A stretch of DNA of 64,000 nt from Lineus longissimus (lineage: Eukaryota > Nemertea > Pilidiophora > Heteronemertea > Lineidae), in NCBI RefSeq assembly GCF_910592395.1, contig NC_088320.1, positions 13,702,501 to 13,766,500 on the forward strand, in the 5' to 3' direction. The position numbers were made by a program, and so were the translations under genes. Below, one piece after another: positions 1 to 11,091 of this stretch; the stretch's first letter is position 1, and each line of letters begins with the position of its first letter. The notes beneath the pieces were generated by a model that worked only from the letters and a program-made list of their open reading frames with translations, was not told where the DNA came from and made no database searches.

Positions 1-1137
1 TACGGAGGTATACATTTCACCTAAATTACTAATCAGAGAGATGCCACGATAATTAGTAATCTCATTAGCACCGTTTTCTTATGTAACGGCACAATAACAG
101 CATTGCTCCAAAGCTTTGGGTAGGTGCCTGTATAGTACCCCCTGGTATATGGCACGGCTTAGGCCATGAGGGAATTCCTTTATGGCCCAGTGGTTGGCGC
201 GTTGGCCCCAGAGTGGAAGTTAAGCTATGCGCCTACAGAGAACACACGATTGAATAACTTATTTAAAGGGAACTGAAACCGCCAAGCCAGTTCGTATGAC
301 CTCGTTTTCATTTCCCGCGTATGGGGTGATCAGAACGAGGCATGAATGAAACGTGGCGCCTAGCTGTCAATCATTGAGTGACGTCACTACTATGGAATTT
401 ACTACGAAAACTCATGAATGAAAGATCGCATGACTCACGTGATTCTCACATGATTCTCAACAAATTGAACTGCGCATGCTCGGGCACTGGGGGCGGAGCT
501 ACAAATCTGAGCTCGAATAGGAAGTTGGAAGTTTGACTTTCTCGGGCGGTGAAAGTCGAAAAGTTGAATAAATCGCTCGGCGGTTCCAGTTCCCTTTAAG
601 ACCGGTAACAACATTACATTGTTTTCCAGTATACATTCATTTAGGATACTGTCCTCCGCCGGAGCCTTATTTCTATCCAACTTATAGCGATAGCGCTAAG
701 AAGCCCAGCATCACTAAAGACAGCTCAGGCGTGTTGACTATGTAAGTCAAGTTCGCTGCTATTTTATTTTCTACCTGAAGTTGTCATGGAACTCATTAGC
801 GACCAGTGTGTTACGGGGTCCGGCTTCTTTCTATTTTAGAATTTTGAAATATTTTCTAGGATTGCGTTTTGTCAGCACCTGCATTGAAAGAGACAGCCTA
901 CTTAAACTCCCTTTTCTCAGCTAGTAACAGTTCGTAGGCGGGCTTAGACCGGCTTCTTTTGAACTCCTTTAGCGCAGCCTTGTTGAATTTCATTTTATCA
1001 TAACATTCGCGTTTGAACCAGTTGGGAGCGTCTCCTAACGAAAACACAAGAGTAAACTTTTCAGGAAAAATACGTGTCCCCAATTGGGTGTCATGCGGTA
1101 GTAACGAGATCGACATAATGATTGACTCCCAATTCAT
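1..1137 (-). pseudogene. LINE ORF2 relic, unit A (5' RT part)
   Basis: Decayed non-LTR retrotransposon on the minus strand. Read 5' to 3' on that strand: at 1137-898 the basic linker that precedes the reverse transcriptase in LINE ORF2 proteins (NWFKRECYDKMKFNKAALKE); near 680-610 the first RT block (DRNKAPAEDSILNE); then a nested TTAA MITE; then near 120-1 the RT block with PKLWSNAVIVPLHK and, after a one-base frameshift, NYRGISLISNLGEM. The catalytic part lies off the left edge of the window and is seen in the next copies at 23560-24610. Frameshifts and the MITE show that it is inactive. The RT assignment rests on motif order; the LINE clade is not resolved. Confidence 0.75.
267..595. mobile_element. 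TTAA MITE (Kolobok/T2-like) nested in LINE, unit A
   Basis: Non-coding 329 bp element with inverted ends AGGGAACTGAAACCGCC and its near-perfect reverse complement, flanked on both sides by TTAA (263-266 and 596-599). TTAA targets and TTAAAGGRR-type ends are typical of Kolobok/T2 elements; piggyBac also duplicates TTAA but has different ends. It interrupts the LINE between RT blocks 0 and 1. Removing it with one TTAA rejoins an open frame (PVL followed by NKLFNRVF on the minus strand), which confirms the boundaries. Confidence 0.8.
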
Positions 1138-1859
1138 TCGCTGGAATGAGCTGTAGGTCTTCTGTAAGTTTTTTTTATTGTGTTCTCAAGGTCATTTTAA
1201 AATTGATTAGCATGTGCATCGTTCCGTGCCACTCGATCATACGAAGTGCGAGCTTTGAAATTGTTGATAGGAGTGGCAGCTTTAGAATTAACACCAGCAA
1301 TAAAACAGCTAATAGGAGCATGGTTAGACGTTGTGCTTAGGTCAACCGCTTCGAATGACTCGACGAAACTAGTGCTATGATGGATGTGCCATTATGGGTA
1401 AAGCATGTGAACATTCAACTATCGTGGTTTGTATCTCCATTCAGAATTGACAAGCCGCATGAGCCACATCAATAAAGAAGACTTCCACCCTGAGCATTCA
1501 CATTCATAAATCTTCAGAACTCCTGTCATCGGAAAATGAATCATCAGAGAATTCTTCTTCTTTTCGGCGTTCGCCCAGCACTTGGAGCTGATTTTCTCCA
1601 GGGAGTTTTCTTGTTCCAAGGCGGGATGACTGTTTATGCGTGACACTACGGTTATGCGCCAATTGGGTTTTTTGGCCTAGTGAATCCGACTTCGGCGAAA
1701 GGCTGAGTCCACGCAAGCTACTCATGTTTCACTTGGTGGGGTCTTGAACCTGCCCTGGCATACACGCAAGATACAAGGAACCTCGGTTTTAATTTTTAAT
1801 GTCTCATTCGAAGGACTGTGAAGAGCCAGGAATTTTATATCCTTGAAAAGCCACGCCGG

Positions 1860-2005
1860 TGTACCAACGATAGCAGTCCTAGGATTAGTTGTCCCCAAAA
1901 CAAAACACGGGTATTGTCAACGGTTATGGTCAGGGTTAGTCGTATACTCGTAAAAAGAGAACACCAAGCCTTAATCAGCTTTTACAATAGAAAGCGGACT
2001 ATTGG
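1860..2005. mobile_element. CCGG-flanked MITE, right-truncated, unit A
   Basis: Matches the 173 bp elements at 26212-26384 and 56413-56585 over its left part, starting CCGG|TGTACCAACG. Its right end, with ACA|CCGG, has been lost in a deletion of about 57 bp. It contains GTCCTAGG and a GGTTATGGTCAGGGTTAG stretch. Confidence 0.55.
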
Positions 2006-2125
2006 GGTTCTCCCCGAATCGAAACCGGGCCGCGATATTTTTTTCTAAAATGACATATCCATTGCAATTGTTATTCGTAGTTCCTATAGCTATTCTATCA
2101 TAAAGAGGGCGTGGGCGCAGGGGAC

Positions 2126-2155
2126 GGTAAGGGTCAGGGTTAGGGTAAGGGTTAG
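2126..2155 (+). repeat. Short interstitial telomere-like tract, unit A
   Basis: Degenerate (TTAGGG)n-like stretch of GGGTCAGGGTTAGGGTAAGG type. Equivalent tracts lie at 26530-26559 and 56733-56756. TTAGGG is the telomere repeat of most animals other than many arthropods. Confidence 0.55.
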
Positions 2156-2189
2156 ACGAATTTCACCCACTCATTGCGGAAATATATTC

Positions 2190-2512
2190 TATGCATTATG
2201 AATCGATAGCTGTGGAAACAATCCAAACCCTCGATTACTTCCCTTCTGATTACGTCTCTCTGTCCTCTTAAGGTCTCAACTGCAGCGACGATTCTGGAAC
2301 ATTAGTCATTGATATCTTGTGGAGGCAACTTGTAAACTTGATTCTAAAGATGTCCCCACAAAACAACCCACAGGGGGTGAGGTTCCGGGGACCTTTGTTG
2401 GCCTCTCAATCTCATGGCTGATCGCACCAAATGCATCTGCTACTTGCTTGAGGCTTCCAGTCCTCAACCACTCTGTTACCGCAAACACACGCCGCTCAGT
2501 AGTAAGCTGCAT
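2190..2512 (-). pseudogene. DUF4817-like transposase relic, unit A
   Basis: On the minus strand the frame begins MQLTTERRVFAVTEWLRTGS and continues KQVADAF, the helix-turn-helix pattern at the N-terminus of DUF4817-type transposases (mariner-related). About 60 residues later, in another frame (about 2340-2190), sequence like CSRIVAAVETLRGQRDVI followed by REVIEGLDC resembles the C-terminal end of the same proteins (order RI..A...I......V...L..C). The DDE core between them is absent, so this looks like an internal-deletion derivative. Assignment is by eye from short motifs and needs a profile search. Confidence 0.4.
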
Positions 2513-2559
2513 TTTTCTGGTCTGAGAAAATGAGCAACCTTTTCAACTTCAAGGAGGGT

Positions 2560-3650
2560 GCAATGAATAAAACATGCAGAGGATTGCATAATTTTGAGGC
2601 CCAACAAAAGCCCTGCACTGGGCAAACAAGGTTCGATCATTACCAAAACATCTATCTGGTGAAAGACCAGTTCTACATGGTTGATTGAACTGGTTCGTTC
2701 TCAGTCATCTGTGACAGTAAATTGGATGTATTGGTGTCATAAGAAAGAGGACATCATTAGGTAATAAATGGTTGTTGCCAATTTCTAAAATGTGACCCGT
2801 CTCATCATAACCAGGCGCATATCGCACAGAAGATGAGCCTAAATGACACCAGGAGATAATGGAAGAAATTAACGTGCTCATATTTCACAAAATACAGACA
2901 ATAGAGAAATGAACAAACAGTCCGTCTCAACCTGCCAAGCTCAGAGCGACATGCGCCTGGTTTTGCTGTGACGGGTCACAAATGTTTAGACATGTCCAAG
3001 AATTTAACAAATTAATCTCGGTTTCTTTTTTTAAAATACCCTGTATAATCTATATGTACATGTATATCAAATCCACGGAAAATCTGTAGATAATTTCTTC
3101 ATAAAGGATCTAGTAAGGTTGTACAAATTTACAAATTATACAGATTATACAGATTCTATACACGCTTAGATTATAGCATTCATACAATGTTCTTTATCGT
3201 CTGCTACAGAAAGTTTTGTCTGTGTACTTGGCAGTGACATCATCAAAATATCGAGAAAGCAGGTCGTCCGATAGAGAAATCTATTGGCTGAACTCTCGTA
3301 GACCGTGTAAATGCAATAGCATTCCGCGAAGTTACTATTTATAACTCACAATGTCATTTGCATAAGATATTGATGACGTGTTAGTCACGTGACAGTCGGA
3401 CATCGACACTTATTTCTACGCATTTGAGCTTATTTCAAAGTCAATTATCTTTGACCCTGCATTGTTTTTAGCATGAATGATACCATAGAGTCAGAGAGAG
3501 AAATATTCAGAACAATTATGTAGTATTTCCAACACTCGGACATGTGCCAGATTGAATCTAACTGCCCCAGTTAGAAAGCCTGAATCCATTACGAAACCGC
3601 ATGTTTGTCCGACATTGTCTGTAATTCAGCGATGGGGAAATAGAGGGCAG
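2560..3650. other. Non-coding stretch, unit A
   Basis: No coding region recognised. The stretch is AT-rich, particularly 3040-3180 with TATACAGATTATACAGATT words, and includes GTCACGTGAC at 3384. It recurs at 35095-36190 and 57180-58105. The unit C copy lacks about 120 bp. Confidence 0.5.
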
Positions 3651-4103
3651 CAGCTGCAGTGACGTCATCTTCGCGGAATGCTATACACGACATAGGTGGA
3701 CCATTGCACGTTCTGACCAACATGGACAGAGCTTCAGCAAGATTAGTGGTTTCATCTTTCCATTTCATGACAATGCACATTAGCGGAACCGATAATAATT
3801 TAACTTCTGCAATCTTACGGGTTCAGTCAATTCTTCGATGTAGCGTGGCATGCTCGAATATTCATAGGTGCGTTGCTTTTTCCACCACCTACTACTTGAA
3901 CGGCCATGACGGCCATAATCCAAGGTTAACCTGTCATCTTCGCAAGGATACTGCTACCAAGGGCTGGAATTGCCGTGGCCGGAGAACAAGACATCGGTTT
4001 TGGAAAAAGCAGGTAGCTAACTTTTCAGTTTTTATATTCGCAACCTATTTTGCAATAAAGACATTATTTGCTGTTATTGCGGGCACAACAAGTTAAACGC
4101 CGG

Positions 4104-4263
4104 TGTGGAAGGGATAGTAGTCCTAGGGCTGATAGTCCGTGTAACAAAAGCCCGCATTGCTAAATGTTTTGGTTAGGGTTAGTGGTACAATAGATCATGC
4201 TGCTTATTGATCAAATACAATGCTACCGGACTATGACTCCAGGGGACTATATCCGCTGTCACA
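4104..4263. mobile_element. TGT..ACA MITE flanked by CCGG, A-specific insertion
   Basis: 160 bp diverged relative of the element at 26212, starting TGTGGAAGGG and ending CTGTCACA, between CCGG copies at 4100-4103 and 4264-4267. Units B (36641) and C show the uninterrupted site CCGGTACGG, so the insertion and the 4 bp CCGG duplication are seen directly. Shared internal words are AGTCCTAGG, GGTTAGGGTTAG and CCGGACTATG. Confidence 0.7.
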
Positions 4264-4445
4264 CCGGTACGGTGGTGCTCTCGATCCGTCGTTGGTCAGC
4301 CCCCCCCCCCCCCCTCACTCTATACTCTGAAACGTTTACCAATTTTCGGCGAACTGGTAGATATCAAAGATCACCGCGGTGTGCCGGCCATGATATGGAG
4401 CTCTTTAAACGAGCTATATGGTTAGATAGTGTGTATACCGTCAAC

Positions 4446-4945
4446 AAAAAAAGTTGACCCGGAACCAGAAAACCTCCACCCCCAGGTGAAATTTTTGCAC
4501 GCGAATCGTATACGCCGATGCACAGCAATTTACCTGCAGAGAGATTTTCTTTTTCCAAAACAATGCGGCGGGACCGATGATTTTTACGTAGAGTAGCCGC
4601 TGTTCGGTTGGAGATTTCGTCAAAACAGGGTGAATCAAAGTGTGACGATACAATGGGGCGAATCGAAAAATCAAAAAATCAAAAAAAAAATCAAAAAAAT
4701 CAAAAATCAAAAAAAATCAAAAAAATCAAAAAAAAGTTGACCCGGAACAAGAAAACCTCCACCCCCAGGTGAAATGTTTGCACGCGAATCGTATACGCCG
4801 ATGCACAGCAATTTACCTGGGGAGAGTTTTTCTTTTTCCAAAACAATGCAGCGGGACCGATGATTTTACGCAGAGTAGCCGCAGAGTAGCCGCCGATTTC
4901 GTCAAAACAGGGGCGAATCAAAGTGTGACGATAACCTGGTGCGAA
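4446..4945. repeat. Local tandem duplication with (TCAAAAAA)n spacer, unit A
   Basis: A segment of about 210 bp starting AAAGTTGACCCGGAAC occurs at 4449-4660 and again at 4735-4945, with roughly ten percent differences. The copies are separated by a simple TCAAAAAA-type repeat at 4662-4735. Units B (36836) and C have only one copy, so this expansion is private to unit A. Confidence 0.75.
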
Positions 4946-5181
4946 GCGAAATGCATTAAACAACAATCTGCAGCGCTGCCAGAGATTATGTTTCTCTTTC
5001 CGCGAAGAAATCGTGCTTTGAACTGGCAAAAGTCCGCAAAAGATTTCGAGTCTGCTAACTTTTCCGTAGTACGCATGCGCACCAACATGATCGGTCCGGG
5101 GCTGCCCGTTTCGACGACGATTTCGTCAATGTCATGGTGTGTGGGAGGACGTCGACGCTATACAACTATATATCCCCCCTC

Positions 5182-5220
5182 CCACCACGACCACCACCAC
5201 CACCACCACCACCACTACCC
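5182..5220. repeat. (CAC)n microsatellite, unit A
   Basis: CAC trinucleotide run with one CGA interruption. Units B (about 37512) and C (about 59219) have only about five repeats next to a C homopolymer. Confidence 0.9.
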
Positions 5221-5436
5221 GAGTCTTCTCGCTCACCAGCCCTATTAACGAAGAGCTCCCTATCAAGGCATTAACATTCCCCATATTGAAATATATTATT
5301 CTCACTATGCAAAAGAATTGGAGTTTTGATATTATCTTTAGTAATGATTTTGTAACCTTGCTGCAAATGTGGTAACGGAGATCGCGTAATGTACGTTGCA
5401 TTAGATGTACCTTCTATATGTTACGTAGGTTTTCAT

Positions 5437-5441
5437 TGTGT

Positions 5442-5472
<31 letters not shown>
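5437..5472. repeat. (GT)n(G)n microsatellite, unit A
   Basis: GT dinucleotide run merging into a G homopolymer; the length differs in each unit (37749-37780 in B, 59453-59482 in C), as expected for replication slippage. Confidence 0.9.
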
Positions 5473-6760
5473 TCAGTCGATTTGGGGTGTAGAACTCTTA
5501 TTTCCACGTGTCTGTGATGAGAGTTGAGGAACATGCCCGACGAGGCGATCGATCATGTGCACTAAATGTAGAACACAATTGACACATTGAATAAATCGAA
5601 CTGGAGAAAAGACTATGTAAGATTTTTACCAACATCGCTGTTTAAAAAGAAACCCCATTCTCGTTCTTATGCACGGCGTACATTCAAATGAGGAATAAAA
5701 TGTACAGCTACACTTCAATTTTGAGAATGCATTACAGCGTCTGATGATAACTTCGACTCGCCTGAACTGGTAAACATTTCACAGTGAAAAATTCCGTGTA
5801 ACTGCACAATACTATTTTGAATATCTATGCCTTAGGCGTGTATATTAAAGTCGTTGACTGCAATCATTTCATTGCAGCCATATCATGAACCGATCCGATT
5901 TTGGAATTGCAAGATTTACTGTAAAAATGCAGGTGGAATATCACTATGAAAACATTAGTCGATTAACTGAATATCTTAATAGATAACTGTAATCAAACCT
6001 CGGAGGTGAAGTCGGAACTGCGGAAACATCTTAAAACGGTATGAGAAAATCGATATCCTAATATCTGCGCTCTGTTACTAATTACATATATTTATTTTAT
6101 ATTTGAAAAAGTATACAATGAATATTTGCAATGTTCCATCAGTATCAAATTGTTCAAACATCGAAATTTATCGACTTATATATATCTAATATCAATCTTT
6201 TTAGTTTCACTGTTTTAGGGTGTTTCCGCCTTGTTACCCCAGATTCCGCAGTTTTCGCAGATTCCGCTGAATAGCCATGGCCGTCAGGATGGGATGCGGA
6301 GCGGAGCGCAACCTCTTTAATTTACGGGAATCCAAAGCAGGCATTATACGTTGATAATGGATTGATATAATCAAGATGCGTGCATTACTTATCACGCGTG
6401 TCTAATCAAGAGAGGAGCAGCCTTCCATCTCCAACATGTCATGTATTCACTTTAAAATTTGAACATACTCTAAAACCCCGAATACAAGGAATGATGCTCC
6501 GTCCCCAATCGTTACATTGGTTTTGAATGGTAATTGACAAATAAGTATTATTCTCTTATCAATGGCATGGGCCATGGAGTCGCATGTGTTATAATCACGC
6601 TCTGATCTTGTCTGACATTGACAGTGAAACGAAATCAACATCGCTGGTTAATGATTGGTGGTGGAGCCTCATTCCTTGTATTGGAGGTATTCATCCTTTA
6701 TAACCCGAACACTACATTCAGAGATGTCATATACATATCTTAACTTTCAACCGAAACGCC
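5473..6760. other. Non-coding stretch upstream of the 307-residue ORF, unit A
   Basis: No coding region recognised. Copies lie at 37781-39165 and 59483-60760. Unit A lacks about 90 bp near 6648 that B and C retain; unit C lacks about 55 bp near 59717. A TATA-like TTTATAA at about 6697 (39095 in B) lies 250 bp before the first in-frame ATG of the ORF and could belong to its promoter, but nothing confirms this. Confidence 0.45.
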
Positions 6761-6953
6761 GAACTAGCAGAGGGGCAACTATCGGTCGTACCGTGATGTA
6801 AGGATCTATGGCAAATTCCCAGCATGGGCGGCATCGGTATTTTACCACACGAAGTTAAGGGCCGTAGTCACGGTGGCCTCTTTTCATTACACCTTGATCT
6901 CTCATCGTAATGTCTACGTCTTCAGCCAAGAGACTATAAGTGGAGATTTTAGA

Positions 6954-7878
6954 ATGACATCTAATTTTCATTTTTACGAGCTCACCTACATTGCTGGCGA
7001 ATTTGACGATGATGTAATAGGTGTTAGCACTCGTCGTGGACGGAAGTCTGCCTATGAAAAATTTCGAGCATTTCTATTCGATTTGAATGGAAAAGGTTAT
7101 TGCCGAAAATTGATTTTACCGTATGATGAACTTAAGAAAAGCCTCGGTCCGAGAAATTCGACGTTCGAATATTTCAAAATGGTTTCATGCGGTGAGAATG
7201 TTTTCTTAGAGATGACCTTTCGATGCAAATTTAAGAAGCACAAGTACAGGGAAAAAAACCCTTTCTATATCTTGGTTAGATTGGTATAAAATAGTAAACG
7301 TAGGGTTCGTTCTTAAACTTCAGTATATAAAAGGCCTAAAAGGGGAGCGCTACTCTTTCATGTCTGACGCCGACAGAGCTAAATCACTTAATATGGATAA
7401 CATCATCCTAGAAGATATCAAATGTGATTTAAATGGTTATCTCTATAAATCATCAGGCAGCGCACATCCAATCACCATCTTAGAAAAACCGTACGAGCAT
7501 AATACATCCACGTCGATTATCTTTCGTGGTGATTTCTTCAGAAAATTTGGCGACTCTCCAATTGTGTCTTTGCTCGGGTCTCATAACGTTGTCATTGAGG
7601 TTCATCGGTCGAAGGTTGTCATCAACGTCATTTTAAGTGACCCTAAGGAGAACTACAAGTTTCATTCTAAGAAACACGCTAAATTAATTTTTATGTTAAA
7701 CTTGGAGCCATGCCTTGAACAATCAGATGTTAAAGCTAGGCCTACGTTATTGATGACCTTAGATGCCCAGTTTGTCTCATATTATATGCTTATTGTTGAT
7801 GTGAATGAAAGAATAATCGCCTGGCCAAAATTTGGTTCTAGTAATAAGCAGTTGACGGCAAAAGCATTTATTGTGTGA
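6954..7878 (+). pseudogene. 307-residue ORF, frameshifted copy (unit A)
   Basis: Unit A copy of the unrecognised protein described at 39352. It begins at the same in-frame ATG, with A at -3, and ends at the same TGA. A run of seven A's near 7253-7259, against six in unit B and AAAATA in unit C, adds one base after codon 100 and shifts the frame. The remainder of the sequence is almost identical to unit B (about four substitutions in 925 bp). The break may be a real pseudogenising change or a homopolymer sequencing error. Confidence 0.6.
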
Positions 7879-7899
7879 AAAAAAAGTATTTTGTGTTTT

Positions 7900-10270
7900 A
7901 ACTGAACTGCGTGAACAAAACTCCCATTTAATGTAATACATGAAGCTGAGTAAAGGAAACCACTTGAAAATATAGATAATAGTGAGTTTTGAACAGTAAA
8001 AGCCTCAGATTAAAATAAGTTCTTGATGTGAGCAGTTTCGGGGACGGTTGCGAAATCATCACTTTTACTTTTATCCCGTGAATTGCATCACAATTTAGCA
8101 TGTATTGTATCATACAACCTAAGTCAGACCATCAACCTTGATCCTGGCCGGCTTTAAACATCCCTCAGTATTTGTCACCGATCATTTCATTCATAGCAAT
8201 GTTCCCTCGTCCGTATCGTGACAGGACCTCTTAAGGATGGTGATAATACAGACATTGTACAGCTCCGAAGGGACAAGATTTTAGACCGTTAATGGTAATA
8301 ATGCGAAACTTTCTCAAAGTAATTATTGTTTATATCTATAAATCAAAGCCAGACTAGACATCGGTTCTTTCCACTTTTCAAAAACACGCAAGACATTGTT
8401 GCATGAAAAACCTTCATTGATAATTCGGCTGATAAGACTTTTCATACTCAACTATGTCTTGTAGTTAAACTTACACATGCGATAAGCAGGACCGTCTCGT
8501 TTGAAAGACGTGACCGTCCTTTGAGTGAGATTCATCTCTCGGTCTGGTAAGCGAGAGAGATATGGTGAAAACAGTTCGACGACTAGACTTTTATTGCCTG
8601 CAGCTCTATACGTGTAATTGGGAATTAAAATTGAAAGAATGCATTATTCGGAGGTTTCAGCTTGCATCTTCTTCAAGCTCAAAATCTTTGAGTTTGATAT
8701 GCTTGCACACCCTGCTGTCCAGGTTTCATTACAATATGGTTACATAGCTGCTAGCTATGATCCAGGTCAGATTACTAGAACCGACTGGACAAGAACGAAT
8801 TAGGACTTCGTACTTTCAGGGCGGTTGTTAAGATGATTACATTGAATTCATGCGAGGGTGGCGGTCCTTTTGGAGAATGTGCATGCGTGGACGTCAGGCT
8901 GTTCTCTCAATTGTAATTGACACCAATTTCGAAATGCGTTTAAAAGGCTCCTTTCAAATAATACTAATTGATGCTGGTGACCACTGGAGATGCCGTGATC
9001 TCATCTTTCTGCGGTAATTCGATTCATTTATGTGATGAATACAGGTCAGTAGCAGCAATCGCTCCAAGCAATCAAAGGAATGGGCGGCATTTATTGCAAT
9101 ATGTTTGTTGTTGTTCTTCTTCTGGTTCTTCTTCTTCTTCATCAGTTAACGATTTTTCTGAGCGTGTTTGATGCTTTTCATCGACGCATGGAGAGCTAAC
9201 TCGAGTCACATCGGAGTCAACATCGGAAATCCTTTTTTTGTGCAATTTATTGATTGAAACTACTTATGTAGAATAGGAGATGACTGGACAGCCGATAGCT
9301 TGGTAATATTGCCCTTAATAATGCCAATAGTCCTTTAAGGCCACCTCAAACCGAAAATTTCAAACCAGACCCCCCAAATCACTAATGACCACGAATTTTT
9401 TTAAACACTTTTTATAGGTTTAATCCAAAAATACCGGTTTTCATGTGAATGACTAAAGTAATTACTGCTCGAGAAAAATGTGATTTGACCGTCGGGTTGC
9501 AAAGCCAATCCGCTTAAACCAAGGAAACTTTGAAAGCTACCTTAGCAAGTATATGCTGCTTGTTTGTTTTGGTTTCGATTCGTATGTCTTATGTTGCGTC
9601 GTGGGCGATCGATTTATAGATATACGGAAAACATTTCTTATATAAAAGTTCAAGTCTAATTTCATACAAGTTTTATATAAAATTCATATAAAAACCAGTA
9701 CATGTATATTCATTTTATATAAAATTGATGTATTCATTTGTGTATAGTCTATTCATTCATTTACCTGTTCCACTACCTAACCCATATACTGTATTCTCCC
9801 ACTTAAAGCTGAACTGCATGCACAAAACAAGAGCGTCCCATATGGCAATAGTAAGAAATTCAAACGATCGAAAGGTCCTTCTGAATACGGCCTGAAACAT
9901 GATAGACCTCCAATGCTTCGATGCGCTTGATTTCACAAACCAGCAAGTTACGAACTTAGTACAACAAATGCCGCAAGCATAGTGGGTGGCAGCACCAGAC
10001 GGAGGAAGTAGTTCGCCTAGGGTTTTTTCGACACCCTCCGCACGGACTCCACACGTTCCGGAACACTCACTTACTTTTTAATCTGCAGTGTTTAACCCAT
10101 TTTTATTGCAGTAAGGAAATGTTAATCGGGATTTTATATTATATTTTATATTTGCCCCGGGTATTCATATAGGGAGCTGTGCGCTACTTTGCGCACAGCG
10201 CTTGGGTCGAGTGAGGCCGTTTTGTTATTATGTGACGTGTATCACGTGATGAATTACCATACGGTACTTC
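7900..10270. other. Non-coding stretch after the 307-residue ORF, unit A
   Basis: No gene recognised. It contains a TTC/GTT microsatellite around 9108-9142, AT-rich TATATAAAA words at 9640-9730, and a perfect 9 bp hairpin GCTGTGCGC/GCGCACAGC near 10174-10198. Copies lie at 40297-42670 and from 61880 to the window end. Short frames here occur in every unit only because the DNA is nearly identical. Confidence 0.45.
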
Positions 10271-10734
10271 GAAAAAAATTAAGAGCTATTAACAACGTAA
10301 GGTGAAAGAGTACGACCAAAATAAAGGGGGAAAATTGCGGATATGGATGAATGTTTTAAACATATAGTGAACCCAATACTTTCCCGGCTTATTTTCGTGT
10401 AATCCCACACTTTTGATTTAATAGATGACCCCATATGCAAATTCAACCTGCTGAAATGGCCCCATATATAGAGAGTACAAAAAAATGCTATTTCTCCGAG
10501 ATCGCTGCAAAGTTTACCCATTTAACCCGGCGAGGACCATCTCCATATCAACCACGACTTTCAGGAAACATTTCGAGGTCATCCGATCTGAACTGACGGA
10601 GGAGATGTGTGACAAACTATTTCAGCTCTACGTCCATTATAGTAGTGATGTCTGACCGTCAATGACAACACTGATGACGTCAGGTACATGCCCTGTACTA
10701 CAACCACGAACTTGTAATCTATGCCAATACTTAC

Positions 10735-11091
10735 TCGCACATTGTCTGGAGCATTCGCCTGAAGCTGCTGAATGACGTCACCATCTGGTGCCAAGCCTCT
10801 GAAGTTGACCGCGGCTCGTCCTTTTCGTCCGTCTGTCGTAACTACTGGAGTCACCGTGCATCCAAGTTTTGGGTTGCCTCGGGATGATCTAATGTCAACA
10901 TCACCAGTCGCTTCCATTTTTGATCTTGGCACCATATAAAACAACACGAACGTCTCATTCATGTTCATGATGACATCAAAATCATCGTCTCTGATGAGGT
11001 CGGCAAACTCTCCCCGGTATGAACGAAATGTTAGACCTAGGAATAAAGGTCCCAGGAACAATAATACTGATATTGTTAAAGGCATCTTCAA
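10735..11091 (-). pseudogene. pogo/Tigger-like transposase exon, decayed (unit A)
   Basis: The minus-strand frame contains the start of a pogo-like DDE domain: FRSYRGEFADLI, then VIMNMNETFVLFY, then SSRGNPKLGCTVT and VNFRG. In active pogo/Tigger/CENP-B-like transposases the block reads NMDET; here the first catalytic Asp is replaced by Asn. The pattern parallels NVDEVFTLFD and GNPRLGCTVT in the intact transposase at 15120-16627, so the two are related. A good acceptor (TCCTAG|G at 11036) and donor (GCGA|GTAAGT at 10735) bound a 302 bp exon. The second and third catalytic residues were not found nearby. Confidence 0.6.

Noticed and set aside
435-680. 81-codon frame starting MDRNKAPAEDS, present three times
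   Set aside because: The first third is LINE reverse transcriptase and the remainder is the nested TTAA MITE; it is not a separate gene.
3659-4096. 145-codon frame repeated in all three units (36200, 58114)
   Set aside because: It starts at GTG, not ATG, has no recognisable domain, and its frame is preserved simply because the units are nearly identical; many differences change residues.
5132-5401. Val- or Thr-rich frames across the CAC repeat
   Set aside because: Microsatellite translation.
8562-8803. Overlapping 61-codon frames repeated at 40959 and 63123
   Set aside because: Short, low-complexity serine run, two frames overlapping; conserved only through unit identity.
9108-9171. Frames rich in Ser or Lys around the TTC microsatellite
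   Set aside because: Translation of simple repeats in both directions; no gene evidence.
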